Shown here: positions 1 through 9,489 of the stretch, in pieces
How positions within the stretch are numbered: position 1 is the first letter of the stretch
Layout: each line of letters begins with the position of its first letter
Assembly (NCBI RefSeq): GCF_001591145.1
Contig: NZ_BCUF01000018.1
Coordinates: 1-64,000 of the forward strand
Direction of reading: 5' to 3'
Source: Vibrio harveyi NBRC 15634 = ATCC 14126 = KCTC 12724
Lineage (GTDB): Bacteria > Pseudomonadota > Gammaproteobacteria > Enterobacterales > Vibrionaceae
DNA length: 64,000 nt
Made by a program: the position numbers and the translations under genes
The notes under the pieces: generated by a model
Seen by the model: only the letters and a program-made list of their open reading frames with translations
Told to the model about the DNA's origin: nothing
The model's database searches: none

Positions 1-104
1 GCGTCAAACAACTTGGAAAGAGCTAGCTATTACCAAGTTGTTTTCCTTACTCTCGAATCAATGACAACGCTCTGAATCCTGCATCTTGAAGTCACTTGGG
101 TATA
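1..104. repeat. Interspersed MITE-like element, right part (truncated by window edge)
   Basis: This stretch ends in ACTTGGGTATA and closely matches the right half of the full element at 45429-45632; the reverse complement also matches 39489-39590. The full copy has imperfect inverted ends (TATACCCAAGT type), so this is probably a small non-autonomous mobile or palindromic repeat. The left part lies outside the window. No coding capacity is seen. Confidence 0.7.
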
Positions 105-210
105 ATTGGGTGATATTTCACTTTGGCGTTGATTCCAGTTCAATATCATGGCGATAGAAGACAAAGTGTGATTTATTGACGCCTCAATCGTTGAGATTTT
201 AGGAACAGAA

Positions 211-1347
211 ATGGTGATTCTCGACCACACACTCGCGCAGCAAATCGTCGATCGCACTATGTCGATCATTGGACACAACATCAATGTGATGAACGCGGCA
301 GGCACTATTATTGGCAGTGGTGAAGCTGAGCGCATTGGTCAAAAGCACGATGGGGCGGTGCTAGCGCTCAACCACGGTGATTCGCTGGAGTTGGATGAGC
401 AAACTTGCCAATCCCTGCAAGGCGTGAAACCGGGCATCAATATGCTGCTGCACTTTAAAGGTGAAGTGGTTGGTGTGGTGGGCGTCACTGGCAAACCTGA
501 GCAAATCCGAGCGTTTGCTCAGTTAGTTAAGGTGACAGCGGAACTGACCATTGAGCAAGCTTCGCTGGTGGAGCAGTTGCAATGGGATCGTCGCCACCAA
601 GAAGAGTTTGTATCAGCATGGTTAAACCAACAACTCAATGATTCAGATCTGCACGATTGGGCTCAGCGTCTTTGCATCGATTTAGTAACACAAAGAGTTG
701 CCGTGGTGATCGAGCTTATTGCAGATAATGCTCCTGTTAGTTTGAGCAAGGTACGTGAAGTGGTGGACGTACTGTATCGTTCTGAAGATAAACCGTTGGT
801 GGCGATCATGTCGATGAACGAAATTGTCGTTCTGAAGTCTTTGCGTTCTTCCTCTACCTCGAACAGTGACCAAAGTGTACTTGAGCGCATTCAGCGCCGA
901 TTAACTGCGAATCAGATTGACGATGTTCGCCTTGCGATTGGGCAATATTTTGATGGCGCAAAACAACTCCCTCTTTCCTACCAAAGTGCCAAGCAGGTGC
1001 TTGCGGTCGGTCGTCGTTCTCATCCTGAACAAACCACATTGAGCTTCTCTGAGTATCGCATACCTGTGTTACTCGCCCCGTTAGCCGACTCTTGGCAAGG
1101 TGAACAACTCGCTCAGGCGATGACTTCTCTTGCTTCAGCAGACAAATCTGGGCAGTTAGTGAAAACCTTAGAGGCGTATTTTCATGCCAATGGCAACGCT
1201 AATGATTGCGCTAATGCATTGTTTATTCATAGAAATACATTGAGGTACCGTCTAGATAAAATCAGTGAAGTGACGGGCATTTCAACGCATGATTTTACGG
1301 GGTTGGTTGAGCTTTATATTGCCAGTCATCTCAATAAGTTAAGTTGA
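211..1347 (+). CDS. cdaR: Sugar diacid utilisation regulator (CdaR/SdaR family)
   Basis: Cytoplasmic transcriptional activator of the CdaR/SdaR family, which in enterobacteria responds to glycerate or related sugar acids. The 378-residue protein has the N-terminal diacid-recognition domain (about residues 5-135, starting ILDHTLAQQIVDRTM) and a C-terminal PucR-type helix-turn-helix (about 315-375, with NALFIHRNTLRYRLDKI). Start ATG follows a good TAGGAA ribosome site. It sits just upstream of glycerate kinase in the same direction, the usual regulator/target pairing; a perfect palindrome lies directly after its stop codon. The family assignment is firm, the inducer is inferred. Confidence 0.9.
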   Translation: MVILDHTLAQQIVDRTMSIIGHNINVMNAAGTIIGSGEAERIGQKHDGAVLALNHGDSLELDEQTCQSLQGVKPGINMLLHFKGEVVGVVGVTGKPEQIRAFAQLVKVTAELTIEQASLVEQLQWDRRHQEEFVSAWLNQQLNDSDLHDWAQRLCIDLVTQRVAVVIELIADNAPVSLSKVREVVDVLYRSEDKPLVAIMSMNEIVVLKSLRSSSTSNSDQSVLERIQRRLTANQIDDVRLAIGQYFDGAKQLPLSYQSAKQVLAVGRRSHPEQTTLSFSEYRIPVLLAPLADSWQGEQLAQAMTSLASADKSGQLVKTLEAYFHANGNANDCANALFIHRNTLRYRLDKISEVTGISTHDFTGLVELYIASHLNKLS

Positions 1348-1350
1348 TTT

Positions 1351-1368
1351 ATTGTGCAGGTGCACAAT
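1351..1368. promoter_or_regulatory. Palindrome ATTGTGCAGGTGCACAAT, candidate CdaR operator
   Basis: An 8-base perfect inverted repeat with a 2-base spacer lies between the cdaR stop codon and glxK. Its place upstream of the predicted target gene suggests the regulator's binding site. It could also form a small RNA hairpin, but no U-tract follows. Confidence 0.45.
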
Positions 1369-1496
1369 ATTTAAATAAATAAGCTCAGTGTGATTTGGTT
1401 GTTTGCCTAAAGAATGCGCCGAGTTTTTAAGTGAGAATAGCTACATTGATGAGTTGCGAATTGTTCCTCGCAACGCGCTGTTTTCAGGAGAATGAA

Positions 1497-2630
1497 ATGA
1501 AAGTTGTGATTGCCCCAGATTCGTTTAAAGAGAGCTTGACCGCTAAACAAGTGAGTGAGGCGATCAAGGTGGGTTTGTCTCGTGTTTGGCAAGACGCAGA
1601 GTTTGTCACGCTACCTGTTGCTGACGGCGGCGAAGGTACAGTTCAATCTTTGATTGATGCGACTGAGGGGGAGCAGGTTTTCGTGACTGTAAAAGGTCCG
1701 CTCGGTAATGATGTGAAGGCGTTTTACGGTATTCTGGGGGATGGCGAAACCGCAGTGATTGAGATGGCAGAGGCAAGTGGTTTGCATCTTGTGCCAAGTG
1801 ATTTTCGTGACCCGAAAAACACCAGCAGCTTTGGTACCGGTCAGTTAATTTCGAATGCGCTTGATCGCGGTATTCAACGTTTGATCATCGGCTTAGGAGG
1901 TAGCGCAACCAATGACGGCGGTACGGGTATGCTGGCGGCATTAGGGGTGAAGTTCTTAGACCGTTCTGGTCGTGAAATCACCCTCAATGGTGGTGGTTTG
2001 GTTGAGCTAGCAAGCATTGACGTGTCTGGTCTCGACGCTCGCTTAGCTGATTGTGAGGTGCTGGTGGCGTGTGATGTTGATAACCCACTGTGTGGAGAGA
2101 AAGGCGCATCAGCAATTTTTGGTCCGCAAAAGGGCGCAACGTCAGCAGATGTTGAGCTGTTAGATTCTGCTCTCAACAAATTCGGCGAACTGACGGAGCA
2201 AGTGACGGGCAAGCACGTTCTGACTCAAAAAGGTGCAGGTGCAGCCGGCGGTATGGGCGCGGCGTTGCTTGGTTACCTGCCAGCACGACTGAAGCCGGGT
2301 ATCGAGATTGTGCTAGAAACCGTAAAGCTCGCAGAGCACGTAGCAGACGCTGATATTGTCTTTACTGGTGAAGGTCGTATTGACCATCAAACCGTGCATG
2401 GCAAGACACCAATGGGTGTGGCGAAAGTGGCGAAAGAATATGGTTTGCCAGTCATTGCCCTAGCAGGCTGCACAGGTGATAACTTCCAAGCAGTCTACGA
2501 ATGTGGCATTGATGCGGTATTCGTGTGTGTGTCACGCGCCATGAGCTTGCCTGAAGCGATGGAAGAAGCGGATACAAACCTAGCCAATTTGGTCGAAAAC
2601 GTGGCGAGATTGTGGCAGTTGCCACACTAA
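1497..2630 (+). CDS. glxK: Glycerate kinase
   Basis: Phosphorylates D-glycerate with ATP (GarK/GlxK family, 2-phosphoglycerate product in enterobacteria), feeding glycerate into lower glycolysis. The 377-residue protein begins MKVVIAPDSFKESLTA, the classic family N-terminus, and contains GGSATNDGGTGMLAALG and the C-terminal VFTGEGRIDHQT motif. The ATG at 1497 is preferred over an upstream ATG at 1431 because CAGGAG precedes it and homologues start there. Its neighbour cdaR is probably its activator. No strong forward terminator is seen after it; the next hairpin (2699-2724) has its U-tract on the other strand. Confidence 0.93.
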   Translation: MKVVIAPDSFKESLTAKQVSEAIKVGLSRVWQDAEFVTLPVADGGEGTVQSLIDATEGEQVFVTVKGPLGNDVKAFYGILGDGETAVIEMAEASGLHLVPSDFRDPKNTSSFGTGQLISNALDRGIQRLIIGLGGSATNDGGTGMLAALGVKFLDRSGREITLNGGGLVELASIDVSGLDARLADCEVLVACDVDNPLCGEKGASAIFGPQKGATSADVELLDSALNKFGELTEQVTGKHVLTQKGAGAAGGMGAALLGYLPARLKPGIEIVLETVKLAEHVADADIVFTGEGRIDHQTVHGKTPMGVAKVAKEYGLPVIALAGCTGDNFQAVYECGIDAVFVCVSRAMSLPEAMEEADTNLANLVENVARLWQLPH

Positions 2631-2698
2631 CTCTCGCAGTGTTTAGGAGCGATGAGCTGTGGAGGTTTGTGGTTTTCGTCGTTGCGGAAAACAGGCAC

Positions 2699-2724
2699 AA
2701 AAAAGGGGAGGTGTTACCCTCCCC
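2699..2724 (-). terminator. Rho-independent terminator of the pullulanase gene
   Basis: Stem GGGGAGG/CCTCCCC, followed on the minus strand by six T residues, about 30 bases after the pullulanase stop codon. Confidence 0.8.
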
Positions 2725-2752
2725 AAGCTAGCACATGATTGCGCCTACTGTT

Positions 2753-5700
2753 TTACTTCTTAGTTACCGTTACGATTGGTGCCGCCTTGTCTGCCGCATT
2801 GAAGTGGAAGTTGTAGTTTCCTGCTTCAGCAATCGTAATTTTAAGGTTTTTGCTACCGCCACCAGCATTCATGGTGATCGCTTTACCTAGCTCCACGCTG
2901 CCGTCACCACCAAAGTTGGTCGCGTCAGCCCAGTCTGCGCTTGCGATCTTCATTTCGTAGCTGCCTGCTGCTAGAGCGATGTCTAGTGAGTAAACATCAG
3001 CGGCTACGTAAGAGAATTTAGCGCTAGAGTCTTCAGCTGGCGTATCCCAAGTGGTGATAGTGCCGCGTAAGAACAGTGACGTGTCACCAAACGTTGGTGC
3101 ATCTGCTGCTTTCGTTACTGAAATTACTGGTTTTTCTACGCTTTCATCTTGAACATTCAGTGCGTTTAGAGTGAAGTTGTATTTGCCAGTTTCAGCCACT
3201 GATAGCTTACAGTTGCCCGCTGCACCTAGGTCTAAAGAGTCACTTGCTTGGGTTGCTGCATCACAACCGATGTTTGGATTTGACCAACCTGAATCTGCAA
3301 ACTTGAACTCGTGCTCACCAGCTTCAAGTACACCTGTTACTGAGTACAAGCCATTGCCGATAAAGGTCATTGCCCAATCGCTGCTATCAGACCAACCGTT
3401 CATAGAACCCTTCACGTAAACCACAGTTTCGCCGTAAGGAGGAATGCTTGATACGTCTTTGTTGTCCTTGTTAACCGGTAGACCGTCGCCTTGTGCACCG
3501 CCCTGAGGCTGTACAAATACCGCTGTTGTTAGCGCAGGAACTGTGAACGTCTCACCCGCGAAGCTTGCACCTTTTACGATGTCGTCTGCTGAGTTCTTCT
3601 GAATCTCATGCAGTTCGAAACCTGTTGCACCTTTCACTGTGAAAGATTGCTCTTTAGACGTTGAGTTCACCACTGCCACAACGGCATCGTAGTTGGTGTC
3701 TAGGTCTTTACCTGCTGATTTACCGTCATCGATAGACATCACGATCAAGCCTTCTACTTGGTCTTTGCCTACGTTACGGAAATCGACGCGGTTCATTACT
3801 TCTTGTGCAGTATCTAAGCGGAACAGTTCGCTAGAGCTGCGGATTTTCAGTAGTTCTAGGAATTGCTTCTTAGTTAGCTCGATATCTTCAGCACTTGGTT
3901 TCGCAGAACTGTCACCAACGATCTTCTGGATAAGCTCCCAGTTTGCGCCATCTTTATCTTGACGAGGTAGACCGACGTTCCAGTTGTTGTCCGTACCGTT
4001 GAAGAACACACGGTTGAACCAGTCACCAGAATCGTAAGAGTCACGCTGCATCGATTTTGAACGTAGCAGCTCAGAACCCATGTGAATGAATGGAATACCT
4101 TGCCCCAACATTACCGTAGATAGAGACACGTTTTGCATACGAGCGCGTTCAGCAGAAGGGGTGCCTGTAGCAATCTTGTAAGCGTTGTTGTCCCAAAGCG
4201 TTTGGTTATCGTGCTTAGATACGTAAGAGATGTTCTCTGATGGCATCTTAGTGTAGCCCGCAGGTGCACCGTTGTAGTCTACGTTCTTACCAAGTTTAGT
4301 GTCGCCCTTGTAATCAAGAAGAACGAATTCAGCCAAGTTACCCGCCATACCTAGGCGAACAAGATCTTGGTTGTGTAGACGACCGTTTACTGAATCAGCG
4401 TCTGTCTTCGTTTCTTCGTTAGCGTATGCCGCGTTACCAAAACCTTGGTTGAAGCGAAGTGGGTGGTTACCTTCTGAGTCTTTACCGCCATCGAATGGGC
4501 TGCCGCCACGAACTGCATCACGTAGACGGTCCGAGAAAGTACCGATCTCTGTGCCAGCCATGTTGACTTGCGTCGCTTGGTCGAAGCGAGCGTTTTGTGC
4601 CACTTCACCAAAGTCCCAACCTTCGCCGTAGAATAGTGTGTTAGGGTCAACTTTACGTACTTGCTCTAACGCGTAAACCATCACGTCTTTTGGCTGGTGA
4701 CCCATCAAGTCAAAACGGAAACCATCCACTTTGTAGTCGTCTGCCCATACTAACAATGAGTCAACCATCAGTTTACCCATCATTAGGTTCTCTGTTGCTG
4801 TGTTATCACAACAAGTTGAGTTCTCTACGCCACCCGTGTTTACGTTCAGGCGGTGGTAGTATCCAGGGACAATCTTATCCAGAACCGACTTATCATTTAC
4901 GCCAGATGCGTTAGTGTGGTTGTACACCACGTCCATGATAAGTTTTAGCTTCATTTTGTGTGTTGCTTGAACCATTTCACGGAATTCAACAATACGTTTA
5001 GAACCATTAGGATCGGTCGCGTAGCTGCCTTCTGGCACTGTGTAATGGAATGGGTCATAGCCCCAGTTGAAGCTGTCTAGCATACGTAGGTCATTCATCA
5101 GAGCCTGAGCTGAACCCGTTGTTGGATCGTAGCTGTTTAGGACATCTTCAATGACTTTACTTTCGTTTTCTGTACCACAAACAGAAGCGGCTGGTTTAAT
5201 GTCACAGAGTTTGCCAACCGTGTCAGTAATATCCACGCGGTTTGCTTCGTTTTCATCGACGGTAGCGATATCGAATGCTGGCAGAATGTGAAGCGTAGTG
5301 AGACCTGCGTCTTTCAAAGCTTGAAGGTGTGAAACCGATTCACGATCCGCTTCTGTCAGAGCAAGGTACTTACCATTGTATGCTTTGGTCCCTTTGGTAT
5401 CGCTAAAGCTGAAATCACGTAGGTGCGACTCGTACAGTACGTGGTCTTCGTCTTTAGCAAGTTCAGGACGTTTGTAATCATTCCAACCTTGAGGTTTCAA
5501 GCTATCGCTGTCTAGGTCTACAACTTGTGAGTACAGAGAGTTTTGAGACAAGCTTAGCGAGTATGGGTCAGTAACAAGGCGGGTTTCTACAACGCCTGTT
5601 GTTGGGTGGTAAACCTTAACTTGGTAACGGTAGTATTTGTTTAATACGTCGCTTTGCGCTTCTGATGCCCAGATACCTGTAGCTGGATCTTCTGTCATCG

Positions 5701-6742
5701 CAACGGTTGCTTGTTCTTTCAAATCTGCATCGTAGATGATCAGGTCAACGTCTTGCGCTGTTGGTGCCCAAAGCTTGAATGTTGCTGCGTTGCCATCAAC
5801 AATTGCGCCAAGTTCCTGACCGATTGCGTTACCTGCATCTTTGTTAGCAAATACGGCATCAAGTACACCTGGTTTTTGTACTTCAGTTGCAGAAATAACA
5901 TCGCCATCTGCGTTGTAAGCCACCATGACGATTTGCGATTTTAGAATGGTGTGAAGTACGTCAGCATCAACATCGATACCTGCTGCTTGTAGGCTAGAAA
6001 GGTGACGGAAACGTTTTTTCAGTGCTTCAGACAATTCGCCTGCTTTCGTCAGCTCAACTGCTGTACCACCAGTGATTTGCTTGTCTTCATCCATCTTGAT
6101 GTCGTTAGTCAAGCTGTAGTAAAGCTTCATTGAGTCTGCATTCGCCGCCGCTTCCCAAGCGATGGTATTAGCATCTAGCCAATGCGCTTTTTGACCGTCA
6201 ATTTCGACAGGACGTTCTTCAATTGGTTCGTAGTAAAGCTCGCTGCTGCCGTGGAAGCCGAACAAACCTTTCGATTCACCTAGCTTAGTCAGCTCAACTT
6301 TTGAGTTTGCACTGCCGAATGCCTTCTCATCGCCTTTGTGTAGGATGAAGTTCATACAGTTGTGTGGGTCAGATGCGTCTGGGTTCACTTTCAGAACGTA
6401 GTAAGCACCGTAAGTGTCACTGATGCCGTCGAATGGGCGAGGTGACCCCCAGTCCGTACCGCCCTCTGGGAGCCCCATTTCTTCAAGATCGGTACTTGTA
6501 CAGCCTTCGCCATTCCAAAGGTGTAGACCCCAACCTTCGTAATCGCTTGCTGATGATGCAGCTGCGACATCGCGTTTGTAATAGATGACAACTTCGTTCT
6601 CTCCCGCAGGGTGTAGACCAGAGCCAGGGTTCGTTGTGTCATCGCTTGTGCTATCACTGCCACAACCGCTGATGACTGCCACAGAAAGGAGCGGCAGTAC
6701 GGTTTTAGCAATCGCTGATAATTTAAATGTTTTATTGTCCAC
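2753..6742 (-). CDS. pulA: Pullulanase-type alpha-1,6-glucosidase, lipoprotein
   Basis: Debranching enzyme hydrolysing alpha-1,6 bonds of pullulan or limit dextrins, probably lipid-anchored in the outer membrane. A basic, hydrophobic signal peptide ends in the lipobox ISGC. Order: CBM41-like starch-binding region (EVVIYYKRD...), a middle Ig-like region, CBM48 (ATFKLWAPTAQDVDLIIYD), GH13 barrel with the pullulanase signature FNWGYDPFHYTVPEGSY, catalytic Asp678 (DGFRFDLMGH), Glu707 (GEGWDFGE) and Asp845 (SKHDNQT), then two C-terminal beta modules (GETVVYVKGSMNGW and DTSLFLRGTITTW), probably carbohydrate-binding. GTG at 6742 is chosen because it gives a normal lipoprotein signal; a TTG at 6784 would add 14 residues. 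MalT-box-like and CRP-like sequences lie upstream. Confidence 0.92.
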   Translation of the reverse strand: MDNKTFKLSAIAKTVLPLLSVAVISGCGSDSTSDDTTNPGSGLHPAGENEVVIYYKRDVAAASSASDYEGWGLHLWNGEGCTSTDLEEMGLPEGGTDWGSPRPFDGISDTYGAYYVLKVNPDASDPHNCMNFILHKGDEKAFGSANSKVELTKLGESKGLFGFHGSSELYYEPIEERPVEIDGQKAHWLDANTIAWEAAANADSMKLYYSLTNDIKMDEDKQITGGTAVELTKAGELSEALKKRFRHLSSLQAAGIDVDADVLHTILKSQIVMVAYNADGDVISATEVQKPGVLDAVFANKDAGNAIGQELGAIVDGNAATFKLWAPTAQDVDLIIYDADLKEQATVAMTEDPATGIWASEAQSDVLNKYYRYQVKVYHPTTGVVETRLVTDPYSLSLSQNSLYSQVVDLDSDSLKPQGWNDYKRPELAKDEDHVLYESHLRDFSFSDTKGTKAYNGKYLALTEADRESVSHLQALKDAGLTTLHILPAFDIATVDENEANRVDITDTVGKLCDIKPAASVCGTENESKVIEDVLNSYDPTTGSAQALMNDLRMLDSFNWGYDPFHYTVPEGSYATDPNGSKRIVEFREMVQATHKMKLKLIMDVVYNHTNASGVNDKSVLDKIVPGYYHRLNVNTGGVENSTCCDNTATENLMMGKLMVDSLLVWADDYKVDGFRFDLMGHQPKDVMVYALEQVRKVDPNTLFYGEGWDFGEVAQNARFDQATQVNMAGTEIGTFSDRLRDAVRGGSPFDGGKDSEGNHPLRFNQGFGNAAYANEETKTDADSVNGRLHNQDLVRLGMAGNLAEFVLLDYKGDTKLGKNVDYNGAPAGYTKMPSENISYVSKHDNQTLWDNNAYKIATGTPSAERARMQNVSLSTVMLGQGIPFIHMGSELLRSKSMQRDSYDSGDWFNRVFFNGTDNNWNVGLPRQDKDGANWELIQKIVGDSSAKPSAEDIELTKKQFLELLKIRSSSELFRLDTAQEVMNRVDFRNVGKDQVEGLIVMSIDDGKSAGKDLDTNYDAVVAVVNSTSKEQSFTVKGATGFELHEIQKNSADDIVKGASFAGETFTVPALTTAVFVQPQGGAQGDGLPVNKDNKDVSSIPPYGETVVYVKGSMNGWSDSSDWAMTFIGNGLYSVTGVLEAGEHEFKFADSGWSNPNIGCDAATQASDSLDLGAAGNCKLSVAETGKYNFTLNALNVQDESVEKPVISVTKAADAPTFGDTSLFLRGTITTWDTPAEDSSAKFSYVAADVYSLDIALAAGSYEMKIASADWADATNFGGDGSVELGKAITMNAGGGSKNLKITIAEAGNYNFHFNAADKAAPIVTVTKK

Positions 6743-7255
6743 GTTTACAAATCCATTGTTATTGAATTGATAATAGATTGGCAAAATGCCGAAAAGGAAA
6801 TGTTCAACAAGATGCTAATACACTGAACTATCAGCAAAATGTGAGAGCAGGCAGTTAAGTTTTTTACAAGTAAAAATTTTCTGTCACACTAGATTTTGTT
6901 CACAAATTAAATAATAAAACGGTCTCATAGTGAGATATTCAGCACAGCCTAAAGATGTAAATTTTTATAGGAGGAGAAAGGGGGGATGATAGGGGCGGAG
7001 AATGTCTAAGCCCCAAAACTGTGACTCATTTCTATAAAATTAGGGGTGTTATTTTTTAATTAAAAATAAGTTGCGGTGATATCGAATAAAAATTCGCCAT
7101 ACTCGACCAGTAAACTTCAGATTTTACCTACATGGTCGTTATATAATAGAGCGGAGTACGCCAAAGATGGCGCAATTATACCCCGAGTTAGAATTTTGCA
7201 GATTTTCCCAAGCGCGGAAAGTCTCGGTGAGCACTGACCTAAAAAGAGGCGGTTT
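6743..7255. promoter_or_regulatory. Divergent control region between pullulanase and the Sel1-repeat gene
   Basis: No gene is seen in this 513-base stretch. It is AT-rich near the pullulanase start. A CRP-like site reads, on the minus strand, TGTGAACAAAATCTAG (6889-6904), a good left half and poor right half. At 6969-7003 there is a purine-rich cluster (GGAGGAG, GGGGGATGAT, GGGGCGGAG) resembling MalT boxes (consensus GGGGAKGAGG). A small hairpin CGCCAAAGATGGCG lies at about 7159-7172 before the Sel1 gene. Regulation of the pullulanase by MalT is plausible from family knowledge but the box matches are imperfect. Confidence 0.4.
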
Positions 7256-8461
7256 ATGAGTAGTATGGGCATTGCTATTACAGCAACTGGCCTTTCACTC
7301 ATCCTGATATTTGTTTGGATGATCTCGTTGTCGATGCGTAAGCAACGTCTAGAGGCAGAGAGGAAAGCGCGTGAAGTGGCGTATCGCAAGGCGATGCAAA
7401 AAGCGCGCGAACAAGAACGTAAAGAGCGTGAGTTTAAGGCGGAGACCGGTCATATTCCGACAATTCTCTATTTAGCGAAAGAATCAGAGCGAGACAATCT
7501 CAAGCGCGCTCTGTATTGGTACGACAAAGCTGCCAAACTGGATAACGTCACAGGTATGTATGGTGTGGTGCGTTTGGCTGAGCGAATGCGTGAAGATGTT
7601 ATCTTAAGAGAGCAAGCGAATTTTTGGCGTACTGCGATTGCCGGTATGGAAGGTGATATCGACGCGAAATTTGCAACGGGTAAGGCACTTTTGTCTGGAC
7701 GTGGTACCGAGAAGAATATTCCCAAAGGGCATCAACTCATCGAAATGGCAGCAGATGAGGGTTGTATTCCTGCCATGTTGTATATGGGGGAATGGCAGTT
7801 ATCACCGGAGAATACGGCAGGGCGTAGTGCTGATGCTTTGTTCTGGTTTATGAAAGCTGCCGAGCAAGACAGTGCTGAAGGTAAAATCCAAGTGGGTTTG
7901 TGTTATCTAAGAGGCACTGGCACTGATAAAAGCATGGTGAAAGCGTGTTATTGGCTTGAAAGAGCGGCGGAGAGTGGCAGCGCAGAGGCAATGTTTCACG
8001 CGGGAGAAGCGTGGAAAGATACCGGTAAAACAGGCAATGCGATTGCTTATATTTGGCTGTTTTTATCCGCGAACATGGGCTATGAGCCAGCACGTGTCGT
8101 TCGTGATGAAGTCGCAAGCAACATCGGCGTGGATGTTGTAGTGGGGCTGCAATCTATCGCTAAACCGCTGCAGAGGAAGCTCGCATCTGGTTTCGTCAAA
8201 AAGCACTCTATCATTCGTGCGTTAAACAAGGTCTACAAACGTGAACCTTACTTCCCAGATCAAGATGAACTCAATGAGTTGCTGAGTGAAGAACATCATG
8301 AAGAAGAAAGTTTGCTTGATGGCGCACCAGAGCTGAACTTTGATGCTGAGGTTCCACCACAGCAAGAGTTTGCTTCTCCACCCAAGCAACCATCAAAAGA
8401 AGTGCTCGACTTTACTCAGAACTTCTTACAGCCACAGAATCTCAACAAGCCTCATTCGTGA
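7256..8461 (+). CDS. Membrane-anchored Sel1/TPR-repeat protein
   Basis: Predicted inner-membrane protein: one N-terminal membrane segment (about residues 4-24), a highly charged coiled-coil linker (about 27-62, rich in K/R/E), then at least five Sel1-like repeats (motifs such as ALYWYDKAAKLDNVTGMYGVVRL, ALFWFMKAAEQDSAEGKIQVG, ACYWLERAAESGSAEAMFHAGEAW) up to about residue 270. The C-terminal 70 residues are acidic and low-complexity. Sel1 repeats usually scaffold protein-protein contacts; the partner is unknown. ATG follows AAGAGG. It is transcribed away from the pullulanase and ends inside its own terminator hairpin. Confidence 0.85.
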   Translation: MSSMGIAITATGLSLILIFVWMISLSMRKQRLEAERKAREVAYRKAMQKAREQERKEREFKAETGHIPTILYLAKESERDNLKRALYWYDKAAKLDNVTGMYGVVRLAERMREDVILREQANFWRTAIAGMEGDIDAKFATGKALLSGRGTEKNIPKGHQLIEMAADEGCIPAMLYMGEWQLSPENTAGRSADALFWFMKAAEQDSAEGKIQVGLCYLRGTGTDKSMVKACYWLERAAESGSAEAMFHAGEAWKDTGKTGNAIAYIWLFLSANMGYEPARVVRDEVASNIGVDVVVGLQSIAKPLQRKLASGFVKKHSIIRALNKVYKREPYFPDQDELNELLSEEHHEEESLLDGAPELNFDAEVPPQQEFASPPKQPSKEVLDFTQNFLQPQNLNKPHS

Positions 8462-8470
8462 GGCTTTTTT
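8447..8470 (+). terminator. Rho-independent terminator overlapping the Sel1 gene stop codon
   Basis: Stem AAGCCTCA/TGAGGCTT with a TTCG tetraloop and T-run; the TGA stop codon is in the 3' arm. Confidence 0.9.
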
Positions 8471-8936
8471 ATTGCCCGTGTTATAAGAAATTCCACCAAG
8501 TGCATATACCCAAGCATCTCTTAGGTATAAAGAGGTGAGTGATCTTTATGCAATTTTTCAACAGAAATCCATCACTTAATCACCTATCGTTATATAAATC
8601 GACAAATAGAGGGAAATCCCCCCTTGTTGGAAATACACGAATTAAGCTCCAATCCAATATTATTGATTAGCCAATAAAATGGCTATGAAAATAATTTGTT
8701 AGCTTAATTTGTGTTGATCTATCTAGATTCATTACTTTAACTAATATTAGCTATTAAGTTTTATATTACTAAATCTTAATTTCTATTTTCGGTTTTCTAT
8801 TATCTCTATTGATCTTTAACTTAATTGAGCGCAATATACCCAAAAATAAAATAGCGCACACTCTGCGTATAAATACAGTAAGAAGCAACCTGTTATTATC
8901 CTTTTCAACATAAAGGGGCAAACTCACGCTCTTTTT
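8462..8936. other. AT-rich intergenic stretch without a gene
   Basis: No convincing ORF. A short 24-base sequence at about 8507-8530 begins ATACCCAAG and ends AGGTATA, resembling fused ends of the interspersed element, possibly a deletion remnant. A small hairpin TAGCCA/TGGCTA lies at about 8669-8686. The rest is very AT-rich and probably holds the promoter for the downstream HTH gene. Confidence 0.4.
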
Positions 8937-9404
8937 ATGTCTATTAGAGATTTGTGTATGTTGAGAATCATTAGTGCAGATAAGTTCATCTCTTCAAGGT
9001 TTATCTTGGAATACAGCAAAGTGGAATTTGCATCTTTGTTGGGAGTTTCCGTTGCTAAGATAACCAATATAGAGAATGGCAAAACATCGATTCCTCCGGT
9101 GTATGATTATGCCATCAACCACTTGCTCAGTGAGCACCCGTTTAAAGACAGCGCTGTTGAGGCTCTAAGCTCGCATGAAACGCTGAACTTCGCCCGTCGT
9201 GTGGATGTAAACAGTAAGGTGCAGCGCTTGTCTTGTAAGCGCTGTGACAGTCGAAGGTTACATGTTATGGCTGGCATGAGTGGTCTGTACTTTGTGGAAT
9301 GTATGGACTGTAAGCACACCATGTACTCGTCTGGAATCGCGGTGAAACGGTATCAATTGTGGTCGAATAATGGCGTGAGGCTCGATAGCCATTTGTTTGA
9401 TTAA
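8937..9404 (+). CDS. HTH (Cro/CI-like) protein with C-terminal zinc ribbon
   Basis: A 155-residue protein of unknown role. Residues about 25-50 (KVEFASLLGVSVAKITNIENGKTSIP) look like an XRE/Cro-type helix-turn-helix. Residues about 100-130 carry two CxxC pairs (CKRC and CMDC), the pattern of a zinc ribbon. It may be a small transcription factor; its position between an AT-rich region and the ornithine decarboxylase operon makes that operon a possible target, but this is inference. An alternative ATG at 8958 would remove seven residues; neither has a strong ribosome site. A good terminator follows. Confidence 0.75.
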   Translation: MSIRDLCMLRIISADKFISSRFILEYSKVEFASLLGVSVAKITNIENGKTSIPPVYDYAINHLLSEHPFKDSAVEALSSHETLNFARRVDVNSKVQRLSCKRCDSRRLHVMAGMSGLYFVECMDCKHTMYSSGIAVKRYQLWSNNGVRLDSHLFD

Positions 9405-9455
9405 ACTGGCTCTCGCTGCTATCAAAGTAAAACCACCAAAGTAAAACAATAAAGT

Positions 9456-9489
9456 AAAAAGCCATCAGCAGAAATGTTGATGGCTTTTT
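9456..9489 (+). terminator. Rho-independent terminator after the HTH/zinc-ribbon gene
   Basis: Stem GCCATCA/TGATGGC flanked by A and T runs. Three copies of AAAGTAAAA lie just before it. Confidence 0.85.

Noticed and set aside
1431..1496. Upstream start for glycerate kinase
   Set aside because: No ribosome site; the family N-terminus begins at the ATG at 1497 behind CAGGAG.
8507..8530. Complete copy of the interspersed element
   Set aside because: Only the two end sequences are present in 24 bases, so it is at most a deletion remnant.
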